Source: Cytobacillus oceanisediminis (GTDB lineage: Bacteria > Bacillota > Bacilli > Bacillales > Cytobacillaceae). From it: 64,000 bases of DNA. The stretch lies in the NCBI RefSeq assembly GCF_007830235.1, contig NZ_VLKI01000022.1:20015-84014 (forward strand), in the 5' to 3' direction. The notes below the pieces were generated by a model that ran no database searches, was not told where the DNA came from, and was given only the letters and a program-made list of their open reading frames with translations. How positions within the stretch are numbered: the stretch's first letter is position 1; every line of letters starts with the position of its first letter. Positions 54,284-63,355 of the stretch are shown here, in pieces. The position numbers and the translations under genes were made by a program.

Positions 54284-55468
54284 ATGGAGAGTGTTTCCTT
54301 AAAAGAAAAGGATCTCACAGTTGAAGAGTTATTAGCTGGGGCTGAAAAAGTTGGCCAGCTAGCAGAGCAAGAGGCACTTGAAGCGGAGAGTAAAGCTACT
54401 ATTTCACAAAATGTGGTGAATCTCATTAAAGAAACGCAAATTTCACGGATGATGCTTCCAAAGAAATATGGCGGTCCACAGGCAGATTTGAAAACGTTTG
54501 CTAAGGTCGTTAGAAAGGTCGCAAACTATAATATTTCAGCAGCGTGGCTCACCTATCTGTATCCGCTTCACAATATGCTTCCAGCATTTCTTCCTGAAAA
54601 GGGAGCGGACGAAATCATCCACCATGGCGGGTTGATTGCCGATATCTTTGCTGCTTTAGGCAAAGCTGAACGCGATGGGGATGGTTACCGCATTAGCGGA
54701 AAGTGGAGCTTTGTCAGCGGCATCAATTTTAGTGACTGGGTTGGGGTAGGGGTCATGATTCAGTTCCCTGAAACAGAGAAGCCGGTGTACTGCCTGCCAA
54801 TGTTAAAAACAACTGAAGTGGAAGTAATCCATAATTGGGATACGTTCGGACTAAGGGGATCGGGAAGCAATCAAATTATAGCTGATAATGTGTATGTTCC
54901 AATGGAGCGTATTCTGCGTATAGACCAGGCTGAGCTTACAAGAAGACCGCCTTTAGAAGAATACGATACAGACTATCCGTTCTATCATGTTCCGTTTTTC
55001 CCATCCTTTTATTTGGGATTTGGCTACATGGCTCTTGGCGGAGCAGAACGCATTCTTAAAGAATTTAAGGTGCTTACTAAGAAACGGGTACGTTTAATGG
55101 ATGGTGTAAGGGAAAGCGAGTCACCAAGGAGCCAGCGGGTTTTAGCCGAAATGACAACAGATTTCCATATTGCGGAAGGCTTATTGGATAAGTATATTGA
55201 TTTGCTCGTTGACTATGAAAAAGATGGCTGTAAAACACCGCCTTCTGAATTCTTTGCGATTCGGACGAAAGCGATCAAGATTTGTGTGGATATTGCTGTC
55301 AGAGCATTATTAACTCTTGGCGGCGGCGCTTTGTATAAAGGTGGTCCAATGGAATTGTTCCTGCGGGATATCATCGCTGTTGCTACACATAAAACTTCTT
55401 TATATGAAGATGCTGTGGCTGCATATGGTAAAGATCTGTTTGGTTTTGAAAGCGGCGTTAGGGGATAA
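54284..55468 (+). CDS. Flavin-dependent monooxygenase, acyl-CoA-dehydrogenase fold (HsaA-like)
   Basis: A 394-residue oxygenase component of a two-component system. It resembles the acyl-CoA dehydrogenase fold: helical N-domain with MMLPKKYGGPQADLKTF (about 62-78), beta-domain with GYRISGKWSFVSGINFSDW (about 137-155), and helical C-domain. Members such as HsaA use reduced flavin from a partner reductase to hydroxylate phenols ortho to the hydroxyl group, making catechols. The reductase gene is next. ATG 54284 follows CGAGGAG (54268-54274). The actual phenolic substrate is not fixed by sequence. Confidence 0.85.
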   Translation: MESVSLKEKDLTVEELLAGAEKVGQLAEQEALEAESKATISQNVVNLIKETQISRMMLPKKYGGPQADLKTFAKVVRKVANYNISAAWLTYLYPLHNMLPAFLPEKGADEIIHHGGLIADIFAALGKAERDGDGYRISGKWSFVSGINFSDWVGVGVMIQFPETEKPVYCLPMLKTTEVEVIHNWDTFGLRGSGSNQIIADNVYVPMERILRIDQAELTRRPPLEEYDTDYPFYHVPFFPSFYLGFGYMALGGAERILKEFKVLTKKRVRLMDGVRESESPRSQRVLAEMTTDFHIAEGLLDKYIDLLVDYEKDGCKTPPSEFFAIRTKAIKICVDIAVRALLTLGGGALYKGGPMELFLRDIIAVATHKTSLYEDAVAAYGKDLFGFESGVRG

Positions 55469-55551
55469 CCTTCATTCTTACTATGGGGATGTTTGGATGA
55501 ATAATGGTTTAAAAGTTTAATAGGGGAAACGAATCAAAGGAGGATTTTTAT

Positions 55552-56025
55552 ATGGATGATCGTCAGTTTCGCACAGCAATGGGAAAGTTCGCAACAGGGG
55601 TAACCGTTATTGCAACAGAGGTCGAGGGAGACATTCACGGAATGACAGCAAATGCGTTCATGTCCGTTTCACTTGATCCTAAGCTTGTCGTTGTTTCAAT
55701 TGGAGAAAAAGCAAAGATACTAAATAAAATTAAAGAAAGCAAGATTTTCTCCGTTAATATCCTGTCAGAAGATCAGCAGGAGCTTTCAATGATTTTCGCC
55801 GGACAATTGCAAAAGGAAGTTACATTTGACCGCCTTGACGGAAAGCCAGTATTGTCTGGTGCTGTGGCACAGATTGCCTGTGAGGTATCTGCTGAGCATA
55901 TGGAGGGCGATCACACCTTGTTTATTGGTAGGGTAACCGATATTCATCTTGAAGATGCAGAGCCATTGATTTTTTACAGCGGAAAGTATCGTTCTTTAGT
56001 AAAAGAACAGCCAGTGACTGTCTAA
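55552..56025 (+). CDS. Flavin reductase partner of the monooxygenase
   Basis: A 157-residue short flavin reductase (HpaC/HsaB type, split-barrel fold). The N-terminal FRTAMGKFATGVTVIAT and GMTANAFMSVSLDPKLVVVSI are characteristic. It supplies free FMNH2 or FADH2, using NAD(P)H, to the oxygenase encoded just upstream. It starts at ATG 55552 behind AAAGGAGG. Confidence 0.9.
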   Translation: MDDRQFRTAMGKFATGVTVIATEVEGDIHGMTANAFMSVSLDPKLVVVSIGEKAKILNKIKESKIFSVNILSEDQQELSMIFAGQLQKEVTFDRLDGKPVLSGAVAQIACEVSAEHMEGDHTLFIGRVTDIHLEDAEPLIFYSGKYRSLVKEQPVTV

Positions 56026-56043
56026 GAAATTGGAGAGGAGACC

Positions 56044-56862
56044 ATGATGAAAACAATTCATTTAAACCACAGTAATTTGGAAGAATGGCAGAAAAAGGCG
56101 AGTCCAACTGTAATGGCACTTGGTTGTTTTGATGGTCTCCATTATGGACATTGTGCAGTCATTAACACTGCTTATCAAAAGGCAAATGAAAAACAAGTGC
56201 CGCTTTCCGTTATGAGTTTTTTCCCGCATCCTAAAACGGTGATCTCAAAGGGAAAAGTTCATGTCCATTATTTAATGCCGCTTGCGGAAAAAGAGGCAAA
56301 GCTTCGGGAAATGGGCGTTGATACCTTTTATATTGTTGAATTTAATCGAGAGTTTGCCGGATTATCACCTGAGCAGTTTGTAGGAGAGTACTTAAATGGA
56401 CTAGGTGTTGTCCATGCGGTTGCTGGATTTGATTTCACCTATGGTTCCCGCGGTTCTGGTAACCTTGAACGCCTGAAACAAGATTCATGCGGCCGGATTG
56501 ATGTCACAAAGGTTGAAAAAGTCGAGCTAAGAGGCGAGAAAATCAGTTCCACCTGTATTCGGGAACGGCTCATAAAGGGAAAGGTTTCAGAGCTGCTTGA
56601 ATTTCTTGGCCAATACTATAAGACGGAGTGCGAATGGAATGGAGAGACATTCAGGCTGTATCCATATTACACGCTGCCGGCACCAGGACGCTATGAAGTA
56701 ACCTTGAATCATAGGAGCGGCTCCTTCAATCGAGAAATCATCATAGCAAACGATGGCAAAACACTCCAATGCACAGGAGATATTCCTTTATTTTTAAAAG
56801 GAAAACTAACAATTGACTGGAAAAAAGAAATCTCTGAATCCAGGAAAGTACGTATATCTTAA
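56044..56862 (+). CDS. RibF-like FMN adenylyltransferase without recognisable riboflavin-kinase motifs
   Basis: A 272-residue protein with a good nucleotidyltransferase domain: GCFDGLHYGH (27-36) is the HIGH-type ATP site, SFFPHPKTVIS follows near 60, and the closing SSTCIRERL is near 170. In normal RibF (about 310 residues) a C-terminal kinase domain carries a GFPTAN motif. Here that motif is absent; only LPAPGRYEV recalls the kinase, and the chain is short. It should make FAD from FMN and ATP without riboflavin phosphorylation. Its place between the flavin reductase and the dioxygenase suggests supply of FAD to the monooxygenase. Confidence 0.8.
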   Translation: MMKTIHLNHSNLEEWQKKASPTVMALGCFDGLHYGHCAVINTAYQKANEKQVPLSVMSFFPHPKTVISKGKVHVHYLMPLAEKEAKLREMGVDTFYIVEFNREFAGLSPEQFVGEYLNGLGVVHAVAGFDFTYGSRGSGNLERLKQDSCGRIDVTKVEKVELRGEKISSTCIRERLIKGKVSELLEFLGQYYKTECEWNGETFRLYPYYTLPAPGRYEVTLNHRSGSFNREIIIANDGKTLQCTGDIPLFLKGKLTIDWKKEISESRKVRIS

Positions 56863-56889
56863 TTATTTTGATAAAAAGGAGAGGTTCAA

Positions 56890-57870
56890 ATGGCTGAAAT
56901 TATCGCAGGTGTGGCTATGTCCCATAGCCCGATGATCATGACAAACGAAGCTGGATCCGGGGAAAAAGGACAGCGTTTCCTTAACAAAGCAGCAGAAATG
57001 AGAAAATATCTCGAATCATCAGGGGCAGATGTCATTGTACTAATCTCTGATGATCATTTTAATAGTTATTTCTATGACCATATGCCGTCATTTACAATCG
57101 GGATTGGCGAATGTGAAGGCTGGGGTGACTGGCAGCTGCCAAAATATCAAATTCCAGTGCAGCAGGAACTAGCAAAGCATATACTCAGCACTAGTTTAGA
57201 AAACAATGTAGACTTTGCCTTCACGTTGAAAATGAAGGTAGACCACGGTCATACTCAAGGTATTTACTTTTTAAATCCTGAGCTGAAAATACCGGTTGTT
57301 CCCATTGCGGTTAATACATCGGCACCACCGCTGCCAACGATGGACCGCTGTTTCCAAGTTGGTGAAGTGATTCGTAAAGCAATTGAATCATGGGATCAAG
57401 ATCTTAAAGTTGCCATTGTCGCTTCCGGCGGTTTATCCCACTGGGTACCGATTCCAAAAATCGATAGTGAAAAACCAGAAGATCAATTCCTGATTAATGT
57501 CTTAAAAAATGGACGTCAGGAAATTGAACAGCTTGATGAATATTTAAAATTACGGGAAACCAATGTAACACGCATTAAATCAGGTCCCGTTAACGAACAA
57601 ATGGACAGGGAATTTTTACGCCTTGTGACTGAAAAAGATTTTACAACGATCAGAAACTGGGGTGCTGCCTTTGTCGAGGAGAATTTTGGGAATGGCGGTC
57701 AGGAAATTCATAATTGGCTTGTTCTCTTAGGAGCCCTGCAAGGCTTTGATGCAGATGTGGCCGTCTATGAGCCAATTCCGGAATGGGTAACAGGAATGGC
57801 GGTTGTTCAATTCTCACAGCCGGTTGAGCAAAAAACAGGTAAAACAGCAGAATACGAAGTAAGCCGATAA
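56890..57870 (+). CDS. mhpB: Extradiol ring-cleavage dioxygenase, class III LigB type
   Basis: A 326-residue Fe(II)-dependent enzyme that opens a catechol next to its hydroxyls. Candidate iron ligands and catalytic residues are His12 in MSHSP and Asp54/His56 in DDHFN, with His119 and His121 in DHGHTQG acting in catalysis, and the SGGLSHW segment is near 180. It matches MhpB (2,3-dihydroxyphenylpropionate 1,2-dioxygenase). Together with the hydrolase that follows, the substrate likely carries an acyl or propionate side chain. Confidence 0.88.
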   Translation: MAEIIAGVAMSHSPMIMTNEAGSGEKGQRFLNKAAEMRKYLESSGADVIVLISDDHFNSYFYDHMPSFTIGIGECEGWGDWQLPKYQIPVQQELAKHILSTSLENNVDFAFTLKMKVDHGHTQGIYFLNPELKIPVVPIAVNTSAPPLPTMDRCFQVGEVIRKAIESWDQDLKVAIVASGGLSHWVPIPKIDSEKPEDQFLINVLKNGRQEIEQLDEYLKLRETNVTRIKSGPVNEQMDREFLRLVTEKDFTTIRNWGAAFVEENFGNGGQEIHNWLVLLGALQGFDADVAVYEPIPEWVTGMAVVQFSQPVEQKTGKTAEYEVSR

Positions 57871-57896
57871 GATTTTAATAAGAAGGGGAGATTGAA

Positions 57897-58787
57897 ATGA
57901 CAATTTGGACCGACTTAGCTGATATCGAATTTAAACAATACTTTTTAGATGCGAATGGAATCAAAACTAGAGTTTTAGAAGCAGGAAATGGCGAACCATT
58001 AATTCTGCTTCACGGTACTGGCGGCCATATCGAGGCATATGCAAGAAATATGAAAGGGTTAAGTGAGCATTTCCGCGTTATCGTTATTGATATGGTTGGC
58101 CACGGCTATACTGCGAAACCAGACCGTCCATATGGGATTGACTATTACAGTGATCACCTGCTATGGGTAATCCAAGCGTTAGATTTAAAGCAAACTTATT
58201 TATCTGGTGAATCACTGGGAGGCTGGGTAGCAGCATGGTTTGCGGCAGAACATCCAGAATATGTGAAATCGATGGTTTTAAATACACCAGGAAATGTGAA
58301 CAACAAACCAGAGGTTATGCAAAGACTGAAAGACTCAACATTAAAGGCGGTTCTTGAAGCCAACTATGAAAATGTGAAAACACGGCTTGAGTGGTTAATG
58401 TATGATAAGAGCCAAGTTACAGAAGAATTGATTGAATCCCGCTATAATATTTATACCCAGCCTTCTTACCAAGAAGCTGTTCATCATATTGTCTGCCTGC
58501 AGGATCTTGAAGTTAGGAAGCAGTACAGCTGGGACCCATCCTGGTGCGGCAAAATCAATGTTCCAACGCTGTTAGCCTGGACAGATCATGACCCGACTTC
58601 CACAGTAGAGGAAGCTAAGCCAATTCAAGATATGATTCCGAATAGCGAGCTGGTCGTCATCAAAGATGCTGGCCACTGGCCGCAATGGGAGAAACCCGAA
58701 GAATTTAATACGATCTTGATCGATTTCTTATTGAAAAACACAAAGGAAGCAGCTAAGGAAGATGCTGCAGCATTAGCTTCAAAATAA
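57897..58787 (+). CDS. mhpC: Meta-cleavage product C-C hydrolase (MhpC/BphD type)
   Basis: A 296-residue alpha/beta hydrolase that splits the ring-fission product to a carboxylic acid and 2-hydroxypenta-2,4-dienoate. The oxyanion segment LLHGTGGH is at 37-44, nucleophile Ser106 lies in GESLGGW, and the catalytic His is in DAGHWPQWE near 260. Its presence shows the hydrolytic branch, used for substrates with a side chain. It is co-transcribed with the dioxygenase, 26 bases away. Confidence 0.9.
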   Translation: MTIWTDLADIEFKQYFLDANGIKTRVLEAGNGEPLILLHGTGGHIEAYARNMKGLSEHFRVIVIDMVGHGYTAKPDRPYGIDYYSDHLLWVIQALDLKQTYLSGESLGGWVAAWFAAEHPEYVKSMVLNTPGNVNNKPEVMQRLKDSTLKAVLEANYENVKTRLEWLMYDKSQVTEELIESRYNIYTQPSYQEAVHHIVCLQDLEVRKQYSWDPSWCGKINVPTLLAWTDHDPTSTVEEAKPIQDMIPNSELVVIKDAGHWPQWEKPEEFNTILIDFLLKNTKEAAKEDAAALASK

Positions 58788-58802
58788 TAAGACAACCATT
58801 GT

Positions 58803-58867
58803 GAGCGCTGCCTGAATGATTCATAGAATTACATATTTTTTGAATCAATTAGATAGCGCTCCATTTT
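58803..58867 (+). terminator. Internal hairpin between hydrolase and hydratase genes
   Basis: GAGCGCT...TGATTC and GAATCA...AGCGCTC form a long stem with G-U pairs, followed by CCATTTTTAT. It may attenuate transcription or stabilise the upstream mRNA. Confidence 0.5.
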
Positions 58868-58888
58868 TATCAAAAAGGAGAATTTAGT

Positions 58889-59680
58889 ATGAGCAATCAA
58901 GTCATTCATCACCTACAGCATCTAACTAAGCTGCTGGAGCAGGCGGAATCATCTAAAAAATCCATTAAACCGCTTACGGAAGTACATCCGGATTTAACTG
59001 TTGATGAAGCCTATCAGATACAGCTGCAAATGATCGGCCAAAAAGTTCAAACTGGTCAAAGAATTGTCGGTAAAAAGATTGGCTTAACCTCTGTTGCCAT
59101 GCAGCAGCTGTTAGGTGTTGATCAGCCGGACTATGGTCATTTGCTGGATTCCATGGAAGTGAGTAATAATGGGACAATCCTTTTGGATGATTTGTTCCAG
59201 CCAAAGGTAGAAGGCGAGATTGCCTTTATTCTTAATAAAGATTTGATAGGGCCCAATGTCACTGTCGAGGAGGTTCTTGATGCAACAGAATCTATCGCTC
59301 CTGCATTGGAAATCGTTGATAGCCGGATTATGGATTGGAAAATCACCTTAGCAGATACGGTGGCTGATAACGCGTCAAGCGGGATGTTTGTCATTGGGGA
59401 TGAAAGGTATAAGGTAACGGATCTCGACCTGCGATCGATTGAATTGAAATTGTTTAAAAATGGGGAACTGATCAATACAGGCTTTGGTTATGATGTATTG
59501 GGCCATCCGGCCAAATGTGTTGCCTGGCTTGCCAATAAGCTATCACAGTACAATGTCGTGCTGAAGGCAGGAGAAGTTATTTTATCAGGTGCATTGTCTG
59601 CAGCAGTTCCAGCGGTAAAAGGGGATCGGTTTACTGCCGGATTTTCACATATTGGTATGGCAGAGGTTAATTTTAAGTAG
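58889..59680 (+). CDS. mhpD: 2-oxopent-4-enoate hydratase
   Basis: A 263-residue hydratase of the FAH-related MhpD/DmpE family, adding water to 2-hydroxypentadienoate to give 4-hydroxy-2-oxovalerate. The GKKIGLTSVAMQQLLGVDQPDYG stretch (split, about 51-73) and the metal ligands E106/E108-like in VEGEIAF, with SGALSAAVPAVKGD near the end, are typical. Its product is consumed by the aldolase encoded at 50796. Confidence 0.9.
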   Translation: MSNQVIHHLQHLTKLLEQAESSKKSIKPLTEVHPDLTVDEAYQIQLQMIGQKVQTGQRIVGKKIGLTSVAMQQLLGVDQPDYGHLLDSMEVSNNGTILLDDLFQPKVEGEIAFILNKDLIGPNVTVEEVLDATESIAPALEIVDSRIMDWKITLADTVADNASSGMFVIGDERYKVTDLDLRSIELKLFKNGELINTGFGYDVLGHPAKCVAWLANKLSQYNVVLKAGEVILSGALSAAVPAVKGDRFTAGFSHIGMAEVNFK

Positions 59681-59791
59681 CACGACAAGGACCTTTCCAA
59701 AGGGGAAAGGTCTTGATATTCGATTCTTATGTAAGCGGATTCATTTAATTGTACGAATAAAGAAAAAGGGAGAAATTTAAGGAGGTCCTTT

Positions 59792-61102
59792 ATGGAGCAA
59801 AAGAAAGGTGCAGTATCCAAAAAAGCATGGCTTATTATCTTCTTATTATTTTTATTAACCGTTATCAGTAACGCGGATAAAGCGGTTATTGGGTTTGCTT
59901 CTGTATCGATTATGAAGGAATTAGGATTGAATGCAGAGCAATGGGGTGTCGTTGGCAGTGTTTTCTTTTTATTATATTCGCTTTCTGCAGTATTAGGAGG
60001 AAGTTTGGCAGATAAGATTGGTGCAAAAAAAGTAATTGCAGGTATGGTTGCGGTGTGGTCGATTGTTCAATTTTCAACCATCTTTGTCAACAGTTTTGCC
60101 TACTTATTGGTAACAAGAATCGTTTTAGGTGCGGGTGAAGGTCCATCTTACTCTTTGGCAATGACAGCAGCCTCAAAATATCTGCCAAAGGAAAAGTTGG
60201 GAATTGGATTAACACTGGTTTCGATAGGGGGCCCGCTTGGTGTCGCAATCTCAGCACCACTCTTAATGCATCTTATTATGAATTATGGCTGGAGGTCCGC
60301 TTTTATCGCAACTGGGGCAGTCGGGTTTATATGGATTATCGTGTGGTTATGGGCTGCTAAAGAGAAGGCAGTAACACAAGGTGAGTCAGCGCCAGAGGAG
60401 AGGGCTTCAATTGTCAACGCCGCAGTTCAGAGCGAAACAAAATTTACCTCTGTTCTGTTCTCTAAAAATTTTATTTTCGTTGCCTTATGCGGCTTTGGCA
60501 CATATTGGTCGTTCACAATTGGGCTAAATTGGCTGCCTAACTATTTGGAGAATGTCCGTAAACTAAGTGAAGAAACATTAAGTATTGTTGTGGCCTTGCC
60601 ATGGATTATGATTACTGTGTCACAGATTACGTTTTCTGCGATTTCTGACCGGATTTATCATAAGACACAGAGTGTGGTAAAAGGGCGGATCTTTGTGCTT
60701 GGACCCGTTATGGCAGCAGGAGCAGTTAGTTACTTATTAGGAACGATGGTCAGCTCAAATATTTTGGCAATTGCTTTATTATCACTGGGTTTAACTTTTG
60801 GATGTATTACTCTTGTTATGGGACCAGCTATTCTAGTTGATTTGGTTTCGCCGAAGCATCAAGGTAAAATTCAAGGATGGTTTATGGCCTTAACGTCATT
60901 AGGTGGAATTGCCGGTCCATATTTTACAGGCTGGCTTATTGAACGCTCTGCCAGTCAGGCAGCTGGATTCCACCACGCTTTCCAGGTATGCGGACTGATA
61001 TTATTTGTATTTGGCGGTTTAGTTTGGCTTGCAGTTCGTCCTGAAAAGTATGAACATTCAGACTCAATAAAGACAAATCCATCCGAAGCCTTGAAAATGT
61101 AG
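59792..61102 (+). CDS. MFS aromatic-acid uptake carrier (ACS type)
   Basis: A 436-residue 12-helix carrier. The first helix carries NADKAVIGFASVSIMKELGL, the start typical of anion:cation symporters (ACS), and GGSLADKIGAKKV is MFS motif A. The RIVLGAGEGPSYSLAMTA segment near 110 is the ACS signature. It probably imports the aromatic acid degraded by this operon. It has AAGGAGG upstream and is followed by a terminator that closes the module. Confidence 0.88.
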   Translation: MEQKKGAVSKKAWLIIFLLFLLTVISNADKAVIGFASVSIMKELGLNAEQWGVVGSVFFLLYSLSAVLGGSLADKIGAKKVIAGMVAVWSIVQFSTIFVNSFAYLLVTRIVLGAGEGPSYSLAMTAASKYLPKEKLGIGLTLVSIGGPLGVAISAPLLMHLIMNYGWRSAFIATGAVGFIWIIVWLWAAKEKAVTQGESAPEERASIVNAAVQSETKFTSVLFSKNFIFVALCGFGTYWSFTIGLNWLPNYLENVRKLSEETLSIVVALPWIMITVSQITFSAISDRIYHKTQSVVKGRIFVLGPVMAAGAVSYLLGTMVSSNILAIALLSLGLTFGCITLVMGPAILVDLVSPKHQGKIQGWFMALTSLGGIAGPYFTGWLIERSASQAAGFHHAFQVCGLILFVFGGLVWLAVRPEKYEHSDSIKTNPSEALKM

Positions 61103-61139
61103 TTAATAGTGTGTTCATTGAGTATTAAGCTGAAACCAA

Positions 61140-61170
61140 AACGCAGGTTTTTATAACCTGCGTTTTTTAT
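61140..61170 (+). terminator. Terminator closing the aromatic operon
   Basis: AACGCAGGTT-TTTAT-AACCTGCGTT followed by TTTT. Confidence 0.93.
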
Positions 61171-61268
61171 TTAGAAGAAATTGGTGATATCACATTTAAC
61201 AATGAGGGAAAACAGCGTATGAAAAGATGGAATTAGCAGGTAAAGTTCCAAGGTTGAAATTTTTCCAG

Positions 61269-62192
61269 TCAAGTCCGTAATAGTGTGTAAATTCTAATGC
61301 GAATGGTTTCGACTAAAACTGTTCTTGGCCTATTTTTAAAAATTGTAAATAAGATGCATCCTGCAATCACAATAGCGCTTCCGCCTGCTTGGATCCAATT
61401 CATTTTCTCCCCTAAAAAAGCAAATGCCAAAACGGCTGTAAAAACGGGATTGAAGTTCAGGAACAATCCTGAAGTATTGGGCCCGAGTTTATTCACTCCG
61501 ATGTTCCAAAGGACCATACACAGAACGGTTGAGATCAGGCCAGTATACAAAATGGATTGAACAAAAGAAGCGTCTATGTTCGTTATCTTGAAGGTTGAGA
61601 TGTTAAAAGGAATCAGGACAATAAGGCCAAAAATTCCGGAGTAAAGGATCGACATCATTGGTGTGACGGTGGCCATCGCCCATTTGCTGCAGACCGAATA
61701 CATTCCCCACATGCCCACAGCTGCCAACATATAGAGATCGCCCACATTCAATTCCATCGAAAATAACAATTCAAAGTTCCCTTTTGAAAGGACAAGCAAA
61801 ACACCAGATAATGAGACGAACATGGAAAGGAATTGAAGTGAATTCATTTTTTCCTTTAGAAAAAAGAAGGAGAATGCAGCAATCGAAAACATGTTCAAGG
61901 TAGAAATCAACCCAACATTCGTCGCCGATGTTCTTTCCAGGGCCATGAATTGCAGTGCCTGAAACAGGGCTACTCCTGTAACACCCATTAAAAACAAAGG
62001 CAGGATAGCTTCTTTTGGCGGGATCAGCTTTTTCTCTTTCCGCCAAACAAGTGGGACCAGAAGGATAACCGCAATCGACCATCTTAAAATGGTCAAAGTA
62101 GCTGGGGAAGCATGATCCACAAGTGTTTTTCCCACTATAAAATTACCGCCCCAAAGAAAGCTGGTTAATAGCAATAAGGAATAATATTTCAC
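61269..62192 (-). CDS. EamA/DMT-family transporter
   Basis: A 307-residue protein with ten predicted helices in two EamA repeats. The first begins LLLTSFLWGGNFIVGKTLVDH and the second carries LAAVGMWGMYSVCSKWAM. Such proteins export amino acids or metabolites. GTG 62192 is the start, with AAAGGGG 9 bases upstream. It is divergent from the Lrp gene, which may regulate it; amino-acid export controlled by Lrp-type proteins is a known arrangement. Confidence 0.82.
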   Translation of the reverse strand: MKYYSLLLLTSFLWGGNFIVGKTLVDHASPATLTILRWSIAVILLVPLVWRKEKKLIPPKEAILPLFLMGVTGVALFQALQFMALERTSATNVGLISTLNMFSIAAFSFFFLKEKMNSLQFLSMFVSLSGVLLVLSKGNFELLFSMELNVGDLYMLAAVGMWGMYSVCSKWAMATVTPMMSILYSGIFGLIVLIPFNISTFKITNIDASFVQSILYTGLISTVLCMVLWNIGVNKLGPNTSGLFLNFNPVFTAVLAFAFLGEKMNWIQAGGSAIVIAGCILFTIFKNRPRTVLVETIRIRIYTLLRT

Positions 62193-62256
62193 TTCATTTA
62201 GCCCCTTTTCTTTGTAAATAGGTCTCTGTTAAGACTTATAGTTGATTTTTCACTAA

Positions 62257-62383
62257 GTTGATTGTAGTGGAAGGCACTCGACTCCTGCGGGAGGAGTGGG
62301 ACAGGTGAGACCCCACAGGCGCGTGCGCCGAGGAGGCTCACCGCCCGCCCCGCGGAAAGCGAGTGCCTGGAACGGAAATCAAC
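62257..62383 (+). repeat. Dispersed Bacillus palindromic element, best-preserved copy
   Basis: It starts GTTGATTGTAGTGGAAGGCA and ends TGGAACGGAAATCAAC, with perfect outer arms AGGCACTCG/CGAGTGCCT and inner arms GGTGAG/CTCACC. It is much richer in GC than its surroundings. The same ends are found at 3672-3859 (inverted) and 51925-52050. Confidence 0.85.
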
Positions 62384-62607
62384 AGCCCCATTTAACAGAG
62401 CCTTCAAAAAAGAAATAAGAGCCATTGTGCACAATGACATTATTTATATGAATTATTTTAACATTTCCCTTCATTAACGAAATAACATTTTGTATAATGT
62501 GATTAATTCAAAATAAATAAAAGTATAATAGATTATTAGTTTAAAAAATTCATTTTAAGTGTGGAGTTTTACGGATATTTGGAATAATTGAAAAGGGGCA
62601 GTGAATG

Positions 62608-63084
62608 ATGGAATCAGTTGTAAGCAAAGTTTTGGACAATGTGGATATTAAAATTTTGGATATTCTTCAAAAGGATGCACAACTAAGCAATCTTGAACTA
62701 TCAAAGCGGGTCAATTTATCCGCGCCGGCTGTGCATGCCAGAATCAAGCGGTTAGAAACGGAAGGGTACATCAAAAAGCAGGTCGCCATATTAAATCATG
62801 AGAAGCTGGGCTTTGATTTATTGTGTTTTGTGTTTATGAGCACCAATATGCACCAGGCAGAAAAGCTGGAATCACTTGAAAAAACATTGGAATCGATGGA
62901 GGAAGTTCTCGAGTGCCATTGTTTAACTGGAGAATATGATTATCTGTTAAAAGTGGCCTGCAAGGATCGCAAGGGGCTGGAGATATTTATTCGGAAGCTG
63001 AATGAATTGGGGATTACTAAAATTCAGACGAGTTTGGCATTGAGGGAGATTAAGGATTCGACGGTTTTGCCGATCCAGGGATGA
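62608..63084 (+). CDS. Lrp/AsnC-family regulator
   Basis: A 158-residue regulator. The N-terminal helix-turn-helix is at about 10-60 (LDILQKDAQLSNLELSKRVNLSAPAVHARIKRLE, split) and the C-terminal RAM domain at about 75-155 includes HCLTGEYDYLLKVACKD, which binds amino acids in this family. ATG 62605 or 62608 are both possible; AAAGGGG lies 6-9 bases before. It is divergent from the EamA exporter. Its neighbour downstream is a broken branched-chain aminotransferase gene. Confidence 0.87.
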   Translation: MESVVSKVLDNVDIKILDILQKDAQLSNLELSKRVNLSAPAVHARIKRLETEGYIKKQVAILNHEKLGFDLLCFVFMSTNMHQAEKLESLEKTLESMEEVLECHCLTGEYDYLLKVACKDRKGLEIFIRKLNELGITKIQTSLALREIKDSTVLPIQG

Positions 63085-63130
63085 GAATAACGTTTATGAG
63101 CAATCGAGGACTATTCTTAACATAAAAGAA

Positions 63131-63154
63131 GAGAGTGCCCAAATTGGCACTCTC
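63131..63154 (+). terminator. Hairpin terminator after the Lrp gene
   Basis: GAGAGTGCC-AAATT-GGCACTCTC is a strong stem, but it is followed only by GATTTG. Confidence 0.6.
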
Positions 63155-63355
63155 GATTTGTCCAGGCATAAAAAAAGAATATCATTCCTAATATAATGGT
63201 AAATTAGCAATCAGAAAAACAGAGCGATCTGCCTAGACCGGTTCATTACTAAAGGAGAGTTTTTTTGAAGAAAAGGAAGTTTATTCTTTTCTGTTATTGC
63301 TAAATTCCTTGCTGTATGGCCTGATAGACTGAATTAGAGGAAAAATACCTAGCCG

